Source of the DNA: Flavobacterium fontis
GTDB taxonomy: Bacteria > Bacteroidota > Bacteroidia > Flavobacteriales > Flavobacteriaceae
Length of the DNA: 64,000 nucleotides
NCBI RefSeq assembly: GCF_900129405.1
Contig: NZ_FQVQ01000012.1
Span: 45,912 to 109,911, forward strand
Reading direction: 5' to 3'
Position 1 is the first letter of the stretch. Every line of letters begins with the position of its first letter. The translations under genes were made by a program, and so were the position numbers. This document shows positions 8,991-18,229 of the stretch, piece by piece. The notes below the pieces were generated by a model. That model ran no database searches, was not told the origin of the DNA, and saw nothing but the letters and a program-made list of their open reading frames with translations.

Positions 8991-10603
8991 GATGTTGTGA
9001 TGCGATAGTTTAATTGACCGTCACACAACACTACGCAATGGCCCGAAGCATCGCAGGTGAGTACCGTTTTTGTAAATCCTTTGACATAGGCCATCCATTC
9101 GTCAAGTGTAGGATTCCATACCGCTTGTTCGCGGATTTTAGCCCCCAAATATTCAAAATTGACGCGCACTTTTGGATGCACTGTTTGGTCATTCAACAAG
9201 AGACGGCCGGTATGGTACGCCATGGGAACCGAGAAATAGGTATGGGCAATAAAAACGCCACTATCCGCAACCAAATCGTCGATATTTGAGGCACATAAAG
9301 CGCGTTCAAAATCGACCATTTCGACGGTTTGAAAAATGGATACAGGATAGGAATCAAAAGTATATTCGAAAAAGAGCGTTTGGTATCGGGCTAAGGGAAA
9401 GGATTCGTGGGCACGAGAACGCCACTTGAAGAGCACTTTGGAGAGCGGACCGATTAAGCCTACCATTTTTTGAACAAACTCGGGAAACTGGCGCCATTGC
9501 CGACGGAATACTACCGCTTTGAATTGTGAAGCCAACGATTTGTAGTGACGAATCAGCGATTCTTGGGCATAATAATGAAATAAAATTTCTTTAATGAGCA
9601 AAGAAAGTCGCTTGGTAAATCCTAAGGATTGATTGCCTTTGTGAAAAGCCTTTAAGGTAAAATGCTGCGGATTAAGCTGATTTAAGACCCCTTTTGTGGC
9701 AGTACCGCAATCTACATAGTTCCAAAGATTGACGATTTTTTTGACCGACAATTGTTGTCCCAACCAAGAATTCCCTTTTCCTTCATTGGCATACAACGAC
9801 ACATTATAGGGTTGGTAACCGTGATCAATCCAAGTAGGCATAGGCACTGGAGGCATCGTCGTTTCAAATTCCGTAAAAGCGGCTTCCTTATCGCGAATGG
9901 ATTGGGTTAACGAATGGTAGGCCAATTCGTGCCCGTCATTGGCCCAAGCCTGTAATAAGGCCGCATCCCGCTCCCAAGAAGCATTGTTCTCGCGTTTAGA
10001 AAAATGATGTAAAAACATTCCTTTGGTTACCCGAATACCGCATTCTTGGAGGAACTTGCGTTGGGTTTCCAAATTTTCAGGCGTATCAAAATCACAGTGA
10101 TCGGTAAAACAAGCGGTAGCCGCAAATGGGATTGATGCCCTACTCCACGATACAAATTGGCTACAAAAAAGCAAGCCCGGAAGCGCTGGTAAAGATGCAA
10201 CGCCCGCTACCGATTCCAATTGGCGCTCGTGATGCCTTCCAGTGTAACGGGTCAGCACCTGCGCCTTTTCGGGATAAAACCACCATCGCAAACGATTGGG
10301 ATAGCGCGCATGGAGTTCCCAATGCCCCCCTTGAATGGTAGCTTGTATCAGTTGCCCATTGGCCAATCGCATCACTTTGGGCACCATCAAACCACAATAG
10401 ACGGGGTGTTGCTGGGGTAAATCTTCCCAACGGTAGGCGTGATTTTGAAAAGCGGTTAGCGGAGCATCAAAGACAATTTCCAACAAACAGGGCTCGGAAA
10501 AATCGGTCACAACTAGAGCTTCAGGCTGCCATTGCAACCCGTGTATCGCGGTATCTAATTGACGACGAATGCCTTGTTTTTCCCAATGAGCCGAGACGAT
10601 CAT
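8987..10603 (-). CDS. Polysaccharide deacetylase-like protein with N-terminal extension
   Basis: This is a 538-residue protein. Residues about 165-300 resemble a NodB-type deacetylase domain: ACFTDHCDFDTPEN (metal-binding aspartates and histidine), TKGMFLHHFSKR, GHELAYHSLTQS (H-x3-H-like) and TWIDHGYQPYN. The first about 160 residues form a separate, probably beta-rich region, and the C-terminal 200 residues are not recognised. No signal peptide is evident, which is odd for an enzyme acting on an exported polymer and suggests a cytoplasmic lipid-linked or nucleotide-sugar substrate. Metal-site spacing differs from classic NodB, so activity is not certain. It overlaps the FemAB-like gene by four bases. 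Confidence 0.62.
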   Translation of the reverse strand: MIVSAHWEKQGIRRQLDTAIHGLQWQPEALVVTDFSEPCLLEIVFDAPLTAFQNHAYRWEDLPQQHPVYCGLMVPKVMRLANGQLIQATIQGGHWELHARYPNRLRWWFYPEKAQVLTRYTGRHHERQLESVAGVASLPALPGLLFCSQFVSWSRASIPFAATACFTDHCDFDTPENLETQRKFLQECGIRVTKGMFLHHFSKRENNASWERDAALLQAWANDGHELAYHSLTQSIRDKEAAFTEFETTMPPVPMPTWIDHGYQPYNVSLYANEGKGNSWLGQQLSVKKIVNLWNYVDCGTATKGVLNQLNPQHFTLKAFHKGNQSLGFTKRLSLLIKEILFHYYAQESLIRHYKSLASQFKAVVFRRQWRQFPEFVQKMVGLIGPLSKVLFKWRSRAHESFPLARYQTLFFEYTFDSYPVSIFQTVEMVDFERALCASNIDDLVADSGVFIAHTYFSVPMAYHTGRLLLNDQTVHPKVRVNFEYLGAKIREQAVWNPTLDEWMAYVKGFTKTVLTCDASGHCVVLCDGQLNYRITTS

Positions 10604-10604
10604 A

Positions 10605-12143
10605 TTACTGTGTTCGTTTGCCTAAAGCCATTAATTTTTTTGCGTAAAACACCGATTTTCGGTACTGCAAAATACGCATTGGAAGTCGGAATACGCGCAG
10701 AGGCAACATCAAAGGTTTTCCCTTAAAAAGGTAAAAAATAAAGTATTTCACCCCATATTCTTTGCGTTGTTCGGCGGTAAAATGTTTGTGGAGTTGGTAC
10801 ATGATGGTGGGACTCGGAACTGGACGAATCGATTTTACGGGCGTATCCAATTCCCAAGGTTGGGCTTTGCGTTTTTTTCCCATCAACTTCGCCTGGCTCC
10901 CCCAAAAACGATACCCTCCCATCGGGGGTTTTAAATGCAAATTGGTCGAAAACGGATTAAACAACACGTCGACCCCAATTTTGGTGAGGGACAATCCAAA
11001 ATCACTGTCCTCGCCATAGCCTCCATCGTAGTTGATGTCATTACCCACAAGGGTTTGCACATGCTCGCGACGCACGCACGAATTGGCGTTATTGAACGTA
11101 GAGGCACAACCTACCAACCAACGTTGTCCTTTGTAATGTTGTAATTTATAAGCTAAATCCGACAGGTCTTGTTGCTGGTGGTCGGCACGAATATCAAGCC
11201 CATTGGCAGCTCCTGCACCGTAGGTTTGTAACAAGCGTATATGATTTTCAATAAAATCAGGGGGAATGCGTATATCATCATCTCCAAAAATGATAAAATC
11301 CCCCGTACATAAGGCAATAGCTTCATTGCGTGCCCGACAGCTTCCTTTCGTTGTTTGCCAACGGAAAATTACCTCAAAGGGATAATCTTCAGGACGATAT
11401 AACGAGGCATCTCTGGCATTTTCGGGAGTGGCATCCACCACAACCACTTGGGTTGGAAGATAGGTTTGTTGCTTTAAATCGCCCAATAAATTCAAGGTAA
11501 AATCTTGACGCATCATCGTGGGGATAATGTAGCTCACCGTGGGATTTCCTTGAACAGGTTCCAGAGGTTTGGGTGGAATAACGGGCATTTCTATCTTCTG
11601 TTGAAGACGGGATTTTGCTTTGGCCATAGCCCACCACTCAAGGGGGTTCCACCAGCCTTTTCGGAATGCCATATACAGCGCATGGGAGAATTTAAAATTA
11701 CGACGGTAAAAATCGTAACGGTCTTGACGACTTATTTTTGGTGCTGCTTGGGTTGTCGCGGGAAAAAGTCCTTTCACATACATCGGAATCGCACCTTGAA
11801 AGCGTAACGCATTGAATCCGAAATCGAATGCTGCCATTACGGGATTGGTGTACGTAGCATCGAATCCTTGCAGTGTGTCCCAAACCGACTTTCGCACTAC
11901 GAAGGCATCGGGATTGATGCGCCAACTTACACATTGGTCCAAACCGTCAAAATCATTAACAAACCAAAAAAACACAACGGTTTGGTAGACAATTTCGGGA
12001 AAAGCATTTTTAAATCCTTGATCAAAAGACGCATGCCATATATCGCCATAGCCTGCTGCCAATGCCTCCAACATAGCGGTATCGGGTTGCCCCACATAGT
12101 AAAGCGTTTCTCCCTTTGAGGTAGTATAGGTTTGAAAATTCAT
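10605..12143 (-). CDS. Glycosyltransferase family 2 fused to a partial GT-A domain
   Basis: This is a 512-residue protein from the ATG at 12143. A TTG at 12161 would add six residues but lies very close to the promoter. The catalytic GT2 domain begins near residue 205 with PTVSYIIPTMMRQDF. It holds VVVVDATPENA, GSCRARNEAIALC, the DXD-type motif IIFGDDDIRIPP, and the acceptor-side YGEDSDFGLSLTKIG. The N-terminal 190 residues look like only the second half of a GT-A domain (VVRKSVWDTLQGFDATY, AAFDFGFNALRFQG), lacking the nucleotide-binding half. It is the first gene after an 84-base spacer that carries a perfect -7 element. Confidence 0.8.
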   Translation of the reverse strand: MNFQTYTTSKGETLYYVGQPDTAMLEALAAGYGDIWHASFDQGFKNAFPEIVYQTVVFFWFVNDFDGLDQCVSWRINPDAFVVRKSVWDTLQGFDATYTNPVMAAFDFGFNALRFQGAIPMYVKGLFPATTQAAPKISRQDRYDFYRRNFKFSHALYMAFRKGWWNPLEWWAMAKAKSRLQQKIEMPVIPPKPLEPVQGNPTVSYIIPTMMRQDFTLNLLGDLKQQTYLPTQVVVVDATPENARDASLYRPEDYPFEVIFRWQTTKGSCRARNEAIALCTGDFIIFGDDDIRIPPDFIENHIRLLQTYGAGAANGLDIRADHQQQDLSDLAYKLQHYKGQRWLVGCASTFNNANSCVRREHVQTLVGNDINYDGGYGEDSDFGLSLTKIGVDVLFNPFSTNLHLKPPMGGYRFWGSQAKLMGKKRKAQPWELDTPVKSIRPVPSPTIMYQLHKHFTAEQRKEYGVKYFIFYLFKGKPLMLPLRVFRLPMRILQYRKSVFYAKKLMALGKRTQ

Positions 12144-12168
12144 ACTGCAAAAATCATTCAAATTCCCG

Positions 12169-12176
12169 CAAATGTA
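12169..12176 (-). promoter_or_regulatory. Candidate promoter -7 element (TACATTTG)
   Basis: On the minus strand the sequence reads TACATTTG, a full match to the Bacteroidetes -7 consensus TAnnTTTG. It ends 25 bases before the ATG at 12143. No TTG was found at the usual distance for a -33 element. The surrounding 84-base spacer is unusually long for this locus, where most genes touch. Confidence 0.5.
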
Positions 12177-12245
12177 AGCAATTCTAACGGGTTAGTCTGT
12201 ACGATTTTACACCAAAAAAACAAGAGGATAGCAACCTAAAACGAG

Positions 12246-13400
12246 TTATTTTTTAGCTTGAATTTGCGCTTGGTAATACGCCTCATGTTGGGCGGCAATG
12301 GCATCCAATTCAAACGTTTTTTGCACCTTCAATTGGGCGGCTTTACCCATGTTTAGAGCCTTTTCTGGATTTTGAAGTAGCGATAAAATACGTTGCGCAA
12401 AAGCCGAATGATCGCGCGGATCAGCCAAAAAGCCATCTTCGCCATCGGTAATAATTTCGGGCGCCCAACCAATGTTGGAGGCTACCACGGCTTTCCCCAT
12501 TGCCATGGCTTCAATCCAAGATACAGGAAGGGCTTCGGCAAAAGAGGGAAATACACACACCGCTGCCTCATCCAAGTAGCCTTGTACGGCTTCGTAAGGG
12601 ACAGCTCCTACATAGTGCACATTTTGAAACGCATCGGGGTGAAAAAGCGGCTGCATTAAATCCCAAGTAGGTTGCCATTGGGTACTGATGTCTAAGGCAT
12701 TGGTTCCCACCAACACCAACTTTACCTCGGGGTCATTTTGGAATAGCGTATTAAAAATATGGGGCAATTCCATCATCCCTTTTTTACGAATTAAAGTCCC
12801 AATATACACAATGGTTTTGGTGGTTGCCACTTGGGGAACACGGCTAAACTGTTGGGTATCCAAGCCGTTATGAAGCACGGTATACGACCGTTGTAATCCA
12901 AATAAAGCATTGGTCGTGCGGCCGGTAAAATCACTTACCGCAAGAATGCCATCGGCTTTTCGTAGGGCGCGACCTTCTAAAAAGCGGTTCTTAAATTTCA
13001 CCTTACGGTTTTCCAAATGGCAAAAGTAGGTGTCGCTGCCGTGCAACTTGACAATGACGGGACATTTTTTGGGTTGCACAAAAGCCGAAAAACCTGTCCA
13101 TTCGGGGACTTCTACAATATCCATTTTCCCTTCGGCATGCAACCGGTTGAGAAGGGCTTCTACCTTTTTTTGAGAAAAATAAAGTGAAAAACCGCGCACA
13201 ACTACATTTTTAACCATGTACACCGTTATGCCTTCGGTTTCAAAAACAGCATCCTCTTTTTGCGCATACAAAATAACAGTAGCCTTATGCCCCCTTGCGA
13301 TAAGTCCTTTGGCAAGGTTATAAATACTGGTTCCAATGCCGCCAGAAGACCCAACACGGGGGTGCGGAAATTCCATAGAAATAAAACCAATATGCATCAT
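12246..13400 (-). CDS. Glycosyltransferase family 4
   Basis: This 384-residue GT-B enzyme begins MMHIGFISMEFPHPRVG, and GGIGTSIYNLAKGL forms the acceptor-side glycine-rich loop. The donor domain holds IVYIGTLIRKKGMMELP and the EX7E motif EALPVSWIE, followed by KAVVASNIGWAPEII. An upstream in-frame start at 13487 would extend the protein into the preceding gene with no family-like sequence, so the ATG at 13400 is preferred. A perfect -7 element lies 31 bases upstream of it. The family usually uses retaining chemistry on UDP- or GDP-sugars. The sugar itself is unknown. Confidence 0.88.
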   Translation of the reverse strand: MMHIGFISMEFPHPRVGSSGGIGTSIYNLAKGLIARGHKATVILYAQKEDAVFETEGITVYMVKNVVVRGFSLYFSQKKVEALLNRLHAEGKMDIVEVPEWTGFSAFVQPKKCPVIVKLHGSDTYFCHLENRKVKFKNRFLEGRALRKADGILAVSDFTGRTTNALFGLQRSYTVLHNGLDTQQFSRVPQVATTKTIVYIGTLIRKKGMMELPHIFNTLFQNDPEVKLVLVGTNALDISTQWQPTWDLMQPLFHPDAFQNVHYVGAVPYEAVQGYLDEAAVCVFPSFAEALPVSWIEAMAMGKAVVASNIGWAPEIITDGEDGFLADPRDHSAFAQRILSLLQNPEKALNMGKAAQLKVQKTFELDAIAAQHEAYYQAQIQAKK

Positions 13401-13431
13401 GCGTGGGTTGCCATTTGAAAAGGATTCGCGC

Positions 13432-13439
13432 CAAATATA
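13432..13439 (-). promoter_or_regulatory. Candidate promoter -7 element (TATATTTG)
   Basis: The minus strand reads TATATTTG in the 43-base spacer between the SGNH-like gene and the GT4 gene at 12246-13400, ending 31 bases before its start. It fits TAnnTTTG exactly. No -33 TTG is present at 19-21 bases, so activity is uncertain. Confidence 0.4.
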
Positions 13440-13443
13440 ACCA

Positions 13444-14337
13444 TTATTTTTGGAAGCATCCTTCGTTAATCGCCTTGACGACCGCATCGGTTGCCGCTTG
13501 ACGTCCGCGATAATTCACGTGAATAGCATCGTAAAAATACTTCGCCTCAGTAAAGTATTGTGAATGGTTAAGGATACGATAATCTGGATGCTCCATGAGG
13601 ACTTGGGTGTGGTACTGCGGCGCTTGATAGACGATCAAACGGGTTTGATGTGCTGCGCATAAATCGGCAATACGCTGTATAAACGGATTCTTCCACGAGA
13701 CGGTAACCGTTTTAAAAGGGACATTTTTGGAAATCCCTTCGCCCGGATAGGCATAATCTCCATGGGCATCAAAACGATTCTTTCGTTGGGGTTGCACCAT
13801 CCCTAAAAGCGATGGAACAATTAATTCGGTATTGTAATAGGCCACCCCAATAGCTGGAATATACTGCGAAAACGTGAGGGGTTTGAAATATCCAGACTCC
13901 ATTTCGGCATAATAGTCATGGACATAGGATGCATTGACAAAAGGTAAAAACCGATAATCATTGTTGTTCAACGTGGGCTGCGCATTATCGGCATCCCAAT
14001 AACTTAGGGCCAAGATACAATTCTTCGCTGTTTTTCCTTGGGCAAAAAAATGCTGCAACATCAAATAGTTGGAACTTAACGAGGTGTCGTCGATGCTTAA
14101 ATTAAACCCTTGCAGGCCTGTGAGACTGTCGATGCGTTGGGTGTTTAAAGTCGTCAACCCAATACTGGAGCCAATGACCACATAATCTAAATTTTTTGGG
14201 GCGTAATGTGAAGCGACATACGAGGGTTTGTAAAACGAGGATTTTCGCAAACCATACAATACGGCAATCGCCAAAACGTTGACCAGCAAAAATGCTCCAA
14301 GACCATACAGCGCTATTTTCTTTAAAAACTTTTGCAT
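13444..14337 (-). CDS. SGNH-hydrolase-like partner of the MBOAT O-acyltransferase
   Basis: This 297-residue protein starts MQKFLKKIALYGLGAFLLVN, an N-terminal membrane anchor. SGNH-type motifs follow: DYVVIGSSIGLTTLNT (block I serine region, about residue 55) and YDAIHVNYRGR near the C-terminus (the D-x-x-H pair of block V). A longer start at 14460 would overlap the MBOAT gene by over 120 bases and is rejected. The ATG at 14337 shares one base with the MBOAT stop (TGATG). Such proteins accept the acyl group moved across the membrane by an MBOAT enzyme and place it on the glycan in the periplasm, as in alginate acetylation. Confidence 0.75.
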   Translation of the reverse strand: MQKFLKKIALYGLGAFLLVNVLAIAVLYGLRKSSFYKPSYVASHYAPKNLDYVVIGSSIGLTTLNTQRIDSLTGLQGFNLSIDDTSLSSNYLMLQHFFAQGKTAKNCILALSYWDADNAQPTLNNNDYRFLPFVNASYVHDYYAEMESGYFKPLTFSQYIPAIGVAYYNTELIVPSLLGMVQPQRKNRFDAHGDYAYPGEGISKNVPFKTVTVSWKNPFIQRIADLCAAHQTRLIVYQAPQYHTQVLMEHPDYRILNHSQYFTEAKYFYDAIHVNYRGRQAATDAVVKAINEGCFQK

Positions 14338-15764
14338 CAGAATTGAAAATAGATGAAACTCATTTGATTGCGATACGTACCCATAGCAAACAACATGACA
14401 ATAACCCAAAGGGTCCATCGCGGTGAAAATACAGGTTGACTTTGTTTGGTAAACACCCAATACCCTTCTTGAACTAGCAGGTAAAGTAGCGCCAAAACAG
14501 TGATTCCGGTGAGTAAGGTATACTTGGCATTTTTATAGAAAAAGTCAAAATCAAAAGGATACAAATGGGTCATTCGCGTGAGATAATGCAAGGCATCGGT
14601 AAGGGAATCGGCCCGAAAGAAAACCCAAGCGATACTCACCAACACAAAAGTGGTTAGCATTCGAAATCCATCCGACCAGCGATAGCCCGTTTGGTGTACC
14701 GAATTTCGGTTTCGTTTTAGAAGCAAAAGCGGAATAAACAACAAAGCATGGAGCAAGCCCCAAACGATAAACGTCCAATTGGCGCCATGCCAAAAACCGC
14801 TTAGCAAAAAAATCACCATCACATTACGCAGCTGACGCATTCGGGAACCTTGACTACCGCCCAACGGAATGTAGACATAATCCCGAAACCAAGACGAAAG
14901 TGAAATATGCCATTTGCGCCAAAAATCGGCAATATCGGTCGCGAAATAAGGAAAGTTAAAATTTTTAAGCAATTGAATTCCAAACAATTTAGAGGTTCCC
15001 AACGCAATATCCGAGTAGCCGCTGAAGTCCCCATAAATCTGAAAGGAGAACAAAAACATGCCCCCAAGGAGCTCCCCTCCGGAAAGTGAACCGCTATTTT
15101 TAAAAATTTCATCCACAAAAAAAGCGCAGTTATCGGCCACCACCACTTTTTTAAACAAACCCCAAACGATTTGTTGTATCCCTTCAACTGCCAGGGGATA
15201 GGAGAATTGGCGTTTGACCTTGATTTGAGGCAGCAAATGGGTTGCACGTTCTATTGGACCTGCCACTAAAAGCGGGAAATAAGTCACAAAAAGGGCGTAC
15301 GTAATAGGATTTCGTTCGGGTTCGATACGATTTTTATAAATATCAATCACATACGAGAGTCCGTGAAAAGTATAAAAGGAAATCCCCACTGGAAGCACCA
15401 GCGAAAGGGTTACCACATCGACCTTAAGTCCCATTTGGCCCATCAACGATTGAAACGATGTAGCAAAAAAATCGTAGTACTTAAAGGCGCCTAAAAAACT
15501 GAGGTTGACGCCGATACTCAACCAAAACCAAAAGGTCTTTGCCTTTGGTGTTCGGGCTTGGTGCATGCGCAATCCGGTATAGTAATCGAGTACGGTAGAA
15601 AATAGAAGTAAGAACAAAAACCGCCAATCCCAACACGCATAAAAAAAGTAGCTGGCCGCCAATAAAAAGGCGTTTTGTATCCACAATGCCTTTCGAGACA
15701 AGCTCCAATACACCCCAAACACGAGGGGTAAAAAAAGTAAAAAGCCTATGGAGTTGAAGAGCAT
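14337..15764 (-). CDS. MBOAT-family membrane O-acyltransferase (AlgI-like)
   Basis: This is a 475-residue multi-pass membrane protein. It starts MLFNSIGFLLFLPLVFGVYW and holds the conserved AlgI-type segments: FYTFHGLSYVIDIY, FAGPIER-like LVAGPIERATHL, GYSDIALG, FWRKWHISLSSWFRDYVYIP, and LSGFWHGANWTFIVWG with the catalytic histidine. AlgI-type enzymes pass acetyl groups from the cytoplasm to periplasmic transferases. The gene is translationally coupled to the SGNH-like gene downstream, and together they probably O-acetylate one of the glycans exported by this locus. The 3' half of the upstream GT4 gene overlaps it by 19 bases. Confidence 0.92.
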   Translation of the reverse strand: MLFNSIGFLLFLPLVFGVYWSLSRKALWIQNAFLLAASYFFYACWDWRFLFLLLFSTVLDYYTGLRMHQARTPKAKTFWFWLSIGVNLSFLGAFKYYDFFATSFQSLMGQMGLKVDVVTLSLVLPVGISFYTFHGLSYVIDIYKNRIEPERNPITYALFVTYFPLLVAGPIERATHLLPQIKVKRQFSYPLAVEGIQQIVWGLFKKVVVADNCAFFVDEIFKNSGSLSGGELLGGMFLFSFQIYGDFSGYSDIALGTSKLFGIQLLKNFNFPYFATDIADFWRKWHISLSSWFRDYVYIPLGGSQGSRMRQLRNVMVIFLLSGFWHGANWTFIVWGLLHALLFIPLLLLKRNRNSVHQTGYRWSDGFRMLTTFVLVSIAWVFFRADSLTDALHYLTRMTHLYPFDFDFFYKNAKYTLLTGITVLALLYLLVQEGYWVFTKQSQPVFSPRWTLWVIVMLFAMGTYRNQMSFIYFQF

Positions 15765-16828
15765 TCGCGCACGATATTTAAATAATTTTCAACCATTTGA
15801 CCCAACGTATACTGGCGTACTTCGGGACAACGATGCCAACCATTTTGGAGCATTGTCGGATTCAAAAGTAGCGTTTTTAGATGATGCGACAATTCATCAA
15901 CACCCCCTTCTTCAAATAAAAGTCCGTTGACTCCATGCTGCACCAATCCCAATACATTGCCTTGGTGACGCGTAGTGATTACGGGCAGGTTGGCCATCAA
16001 AGCCTCAACCACCGCATAGCAAAAGGTTTCGCCGTGAGAGGGATGCAGGAGCGCGTCAAACTCGTGGTACCGCTGATGTAACGTAGGCACACTTCCTTCA
16101 AAATGAATGATGGATTCCAACTGATGGGCGGCGACTTGCTGCTGTAAGGCTCCTGCGGCAGGTCCTTCTCCAAAAATTGAGATTTGAAAATGGGGCAAAG
16201 CGGTTCGATCCAACTGTGCTACAGCCGCAACAAGATCGTGTAGCCCTTTTTCGGGGCGCAAATGCGAAGCGGTTAAAAAATGATAGCGCGGTGTAAAATC
16301 GGTTTTTTGAATTAAGCGGGTATCGTCAATTCCGTTGGGAATGACGCGAATTTTTGAAGGAGGAATCGAACCGAAATCGGCAATGAGGTCGCGCTTCATC
16401 GCCTCGGATACCGCAATAAATAAATCGATTGATGCTTGGTAACGCCATCCTTTGATTCGTTTTTCAAGGCGCTTTTTCCACGAATACCCTCCGGCAGGAC
16501 GTGGATTATGATCTACGGCAACGATACGGGCTTGCGACAATTGACGAACTTGTGCATAAAAAGGCGTGCAGAGTTCGAGAAAATGGGTAAAAATAACCCG
16601 ATAGTTTTTTTGGGGCAATTGTGCTAAAAAAACGGTTTCCAAAGCCTCGGGTTCGGCCGCTATCAATGAAAAAGAGGCATAGTCTAAATGGGTTGCCGTG
16701 TTGGGAAAATACCAATCGACAGTGATGCCCGCAGCCAAACATTGTTGGTTGAATTGCACAAAAAAATGGTCCATCCCTCCTACCCGTTCGGGCATCAAAC
16801 GGTAGTTACACACGACAGCAATATGCAT
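15746..16828 (-). CDS. Glycosyltransferase family 4
   Basis: This is a 360-residue GT4 enzyme. It begins MHIAVVCNYRLMPERVGGMD (an ATG at 16843 would add five residues and overlap the previous gene by 10 bases). The donor domain holds FLTASHLRPEKGLHDLV, FGEGPAAGALQQQV and the EX7E motif ETFCYAVVE, followed by LPVITTRHQGNVLG. The order of motifs and the length are standard for the family. It overlaps the MBOAT gene by 19 bases at its 3' end. The donor and acceptor are not predictable from sequence. Confidence 0.87.
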   Translation of the reverse strand: MHIAVVCNYRLMPERVGGMDHFFVQFNQQCLAAGITVDWYFPNTATHLDYASFSLIAAEPEALETVFLAQLPQKNYRVIFTHFLELCTPFYAQVRQLSQARIVAVDHNPRPAGGYSWKKRLEKRIKGWRYQASIDLFIAVSEAMKRDLIADFGSIPPSKIRVIPNGIDDTRLIQKTDFTPRYHFLTASHLRPEKGLHDLVAAVAQLDRTALPHFQISIFGEGPAAGALQQQVAAHQLESIIHFEGSVPTLHQRYHEFDALLHPSHGETFCYAVVEALMANLPVITTRHQGNVLGLVQHGVNGLLFEEGGVDELSHHLKTLLLNPTMLQNGWHRCPEVRQYTLGQMVENYLNIVRECSSTP

Positions 16829-16833
16829 GGGCG

Positions 16834-18225
16834 TTACGACCATTGGTAAAGGGTTTCAGCAATTCGAGCACTGGTTCCGTGTAAGGGCAATCCGATTTCG
16901 AGGTCGATGAGTTTTTGCCGTTGGGTAGTGTGTAGTTCAGGCTGTGCCAGATATTGTGCTATGGCAGTTATCAGAGAGGCTTCATCCAAAGCAACTTGAG
17001 TAGCACCGGATTGGATAACATGTTCGATATGGGCATACTTTAAAAACCGTTGGTCATCATACAATCCATTATTTTTATTCCCAAAAACTGGATTCACAAC
17101 GGGTTTATTGAATTGCATAAAATCAAGACTCATGGTTGACAACATATTCACATTAAGTGTTGAATACATCAAAATAGCTCTCAAATCCTTTACATCTTCA
17201 ATGGAAGGAATTCGTTGTGACCACGATTCTTGGTGTGAGCTTCTCGACAATTCCCATTTCGGAAAGTTCCACTGAATCCAAGGGAATTGGGCAACTAAAT
17301 TTTTGAATCGAACGGGGTCTTCGGCGGGCGAAGTTCGAACCAAAAGATTGGCATTTGGTAATTTTTGTGCTTCAATTGCTTTGGCAATACATTGAATGTA
17401 AAGCTCGTCATTTTTACTGGTAGAGCTATCACCACAGCTAAAACAAATGGTAGGAAGTTCTCTTTTTAATTGAAATTTTGCATAAAACGCATCCTCTGAA
17501 GTTTCATAACGCGGGAGAACGTAGGATTCAAATTGGGGCGTTCCAACAACAGCGATTTGATGCGCTTGAACTTTCTCATAAAATGTCATCAAATCTTCTT
17601 TCATGAGTTTACTCCACACCAAGTAATAATCGAAGTTGGCCGCCATTCGTCCTTTGGAAGCCAAGTTATCCCAACTAAAAATAAACGTAGAGGTAATTAT
17701 TTTTTGTTTTTGGGCTAGATATGCTAAAGGCGCGATAAAAGGAGGCCGCTGGTGTGTAAAAAACAAATGGCTAAATCTTTCATGTTTTAGAATGGTTTCG
17801 TAATTTTTGGTAATTCGATGATTTTTAAAACATAATTGTTGCCAGCGAGTATATCGTTGAATCCATCTTTCAGAATGAAAAAAATGGGTAAATCGAAAAA
17901 TCCAACGTGTTGCAATGCCGCGAGTGGTCATCGCTTTGGTTGTATTGGTTTGTAAATTATCTTGAATACCGAAGTTTCCCTTTTGATGTTTTTTCAAATG
18001 AGCTACCTCTTTCGCTTTCCTAAAAAACCATTGAAAGAAATTTTCCTCAAGCGCTTCCAATTCGATAACCCTTACTGGGATTTTCAAATCAATATAGGCC
18101 GTTTGAGGAATGTAGGAAAGAATGACCACTTCATCAAATTGTTGTACAGCCTCTTGCATAAAATCACTCAACAAGTAATTTCGGAAACCAACCCCATCTG
18201 TGATGACCACACCTAATTTTTTCAT
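16834..18225 (-). CDS. Unrecognised protein, possibly a GT-B glycosyltransferase
   Basis: This 463-residue protein begins MKKLGVVITDGVGFRNYLLS. I do not recognise a named family with confidence. The general layout is GT-B like: an N-terminal Rossmann strand, a middle IITSTFIFSWDNLASKGRMA, a second strand QIAVVGTPQFESYV, and a C-terminal part with TMSLDFMQFNKPVVNPVFG. That last part resembles the donor-side loop of CDP-glycerol transferases and UDP-GlcNAc epimerase-like enzymes. No membrane segments are visible. It is the first gene after the fibre-gene terminator, and a full promoter ends four bases before its ATG. The middle of the gene is AT-rich. Confidence 0.6.
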   Translation of the reverse strand: MKKLGVVITDGVGFRNYLLSDFMQEAVQQFDEVVILSYIPQTAYIDLKIPVRVIELEALEENFFQWFFRKAKEVAHLKKHQKGNFGIQDNLQTNTTKAMTTRGIATRWIFRFTHFFHSERWIQRYTRWQQLCFKNHRITKNYETILKHERFSHLFFTHQRPPFIAPLAYLAQKQKIITSTFIFSWDNLASKGRMAANFDYYLVWSKLMKEDLMTFYEKVQAHQIAVVGTPQFESYVLPRYETSEDAFYAKFQLKRELPTICFSCGDSSTSKNDELYIQCIAKAIEAQKLPNANLLVRTSPAEDPVRFKNLVAQFPWIQWNFPKWELSRSSHQESWSQRIPSIEDVKDLRAILMYSTLNVNMLSTMSLDFMQFNKPVVNPVFGNKNNGLYDDQRFLKYAHIEHVIQSGATQVALDEASLITAIAQYLAQPELHTTQRQKLIDLEIGLPLHGTSARIAETLYQWS

Positions 18226-18229
18226 GGGT

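Noticed and set aside
14338..14460. Longer start for the SGNH-like protein
   Set aside because: The added 41 residues lie inside the MBOAT gene and are not membrane-like. The coupled ATG at 14337 precedes the true membrane anchor.
16834..18225. Assignment as UDP-GlcNAc 2-epimerase
   Set aside because: The typical epimerase motifs (HGDRxE, GNSSAG) seen in the NeuC-like gene are not present.
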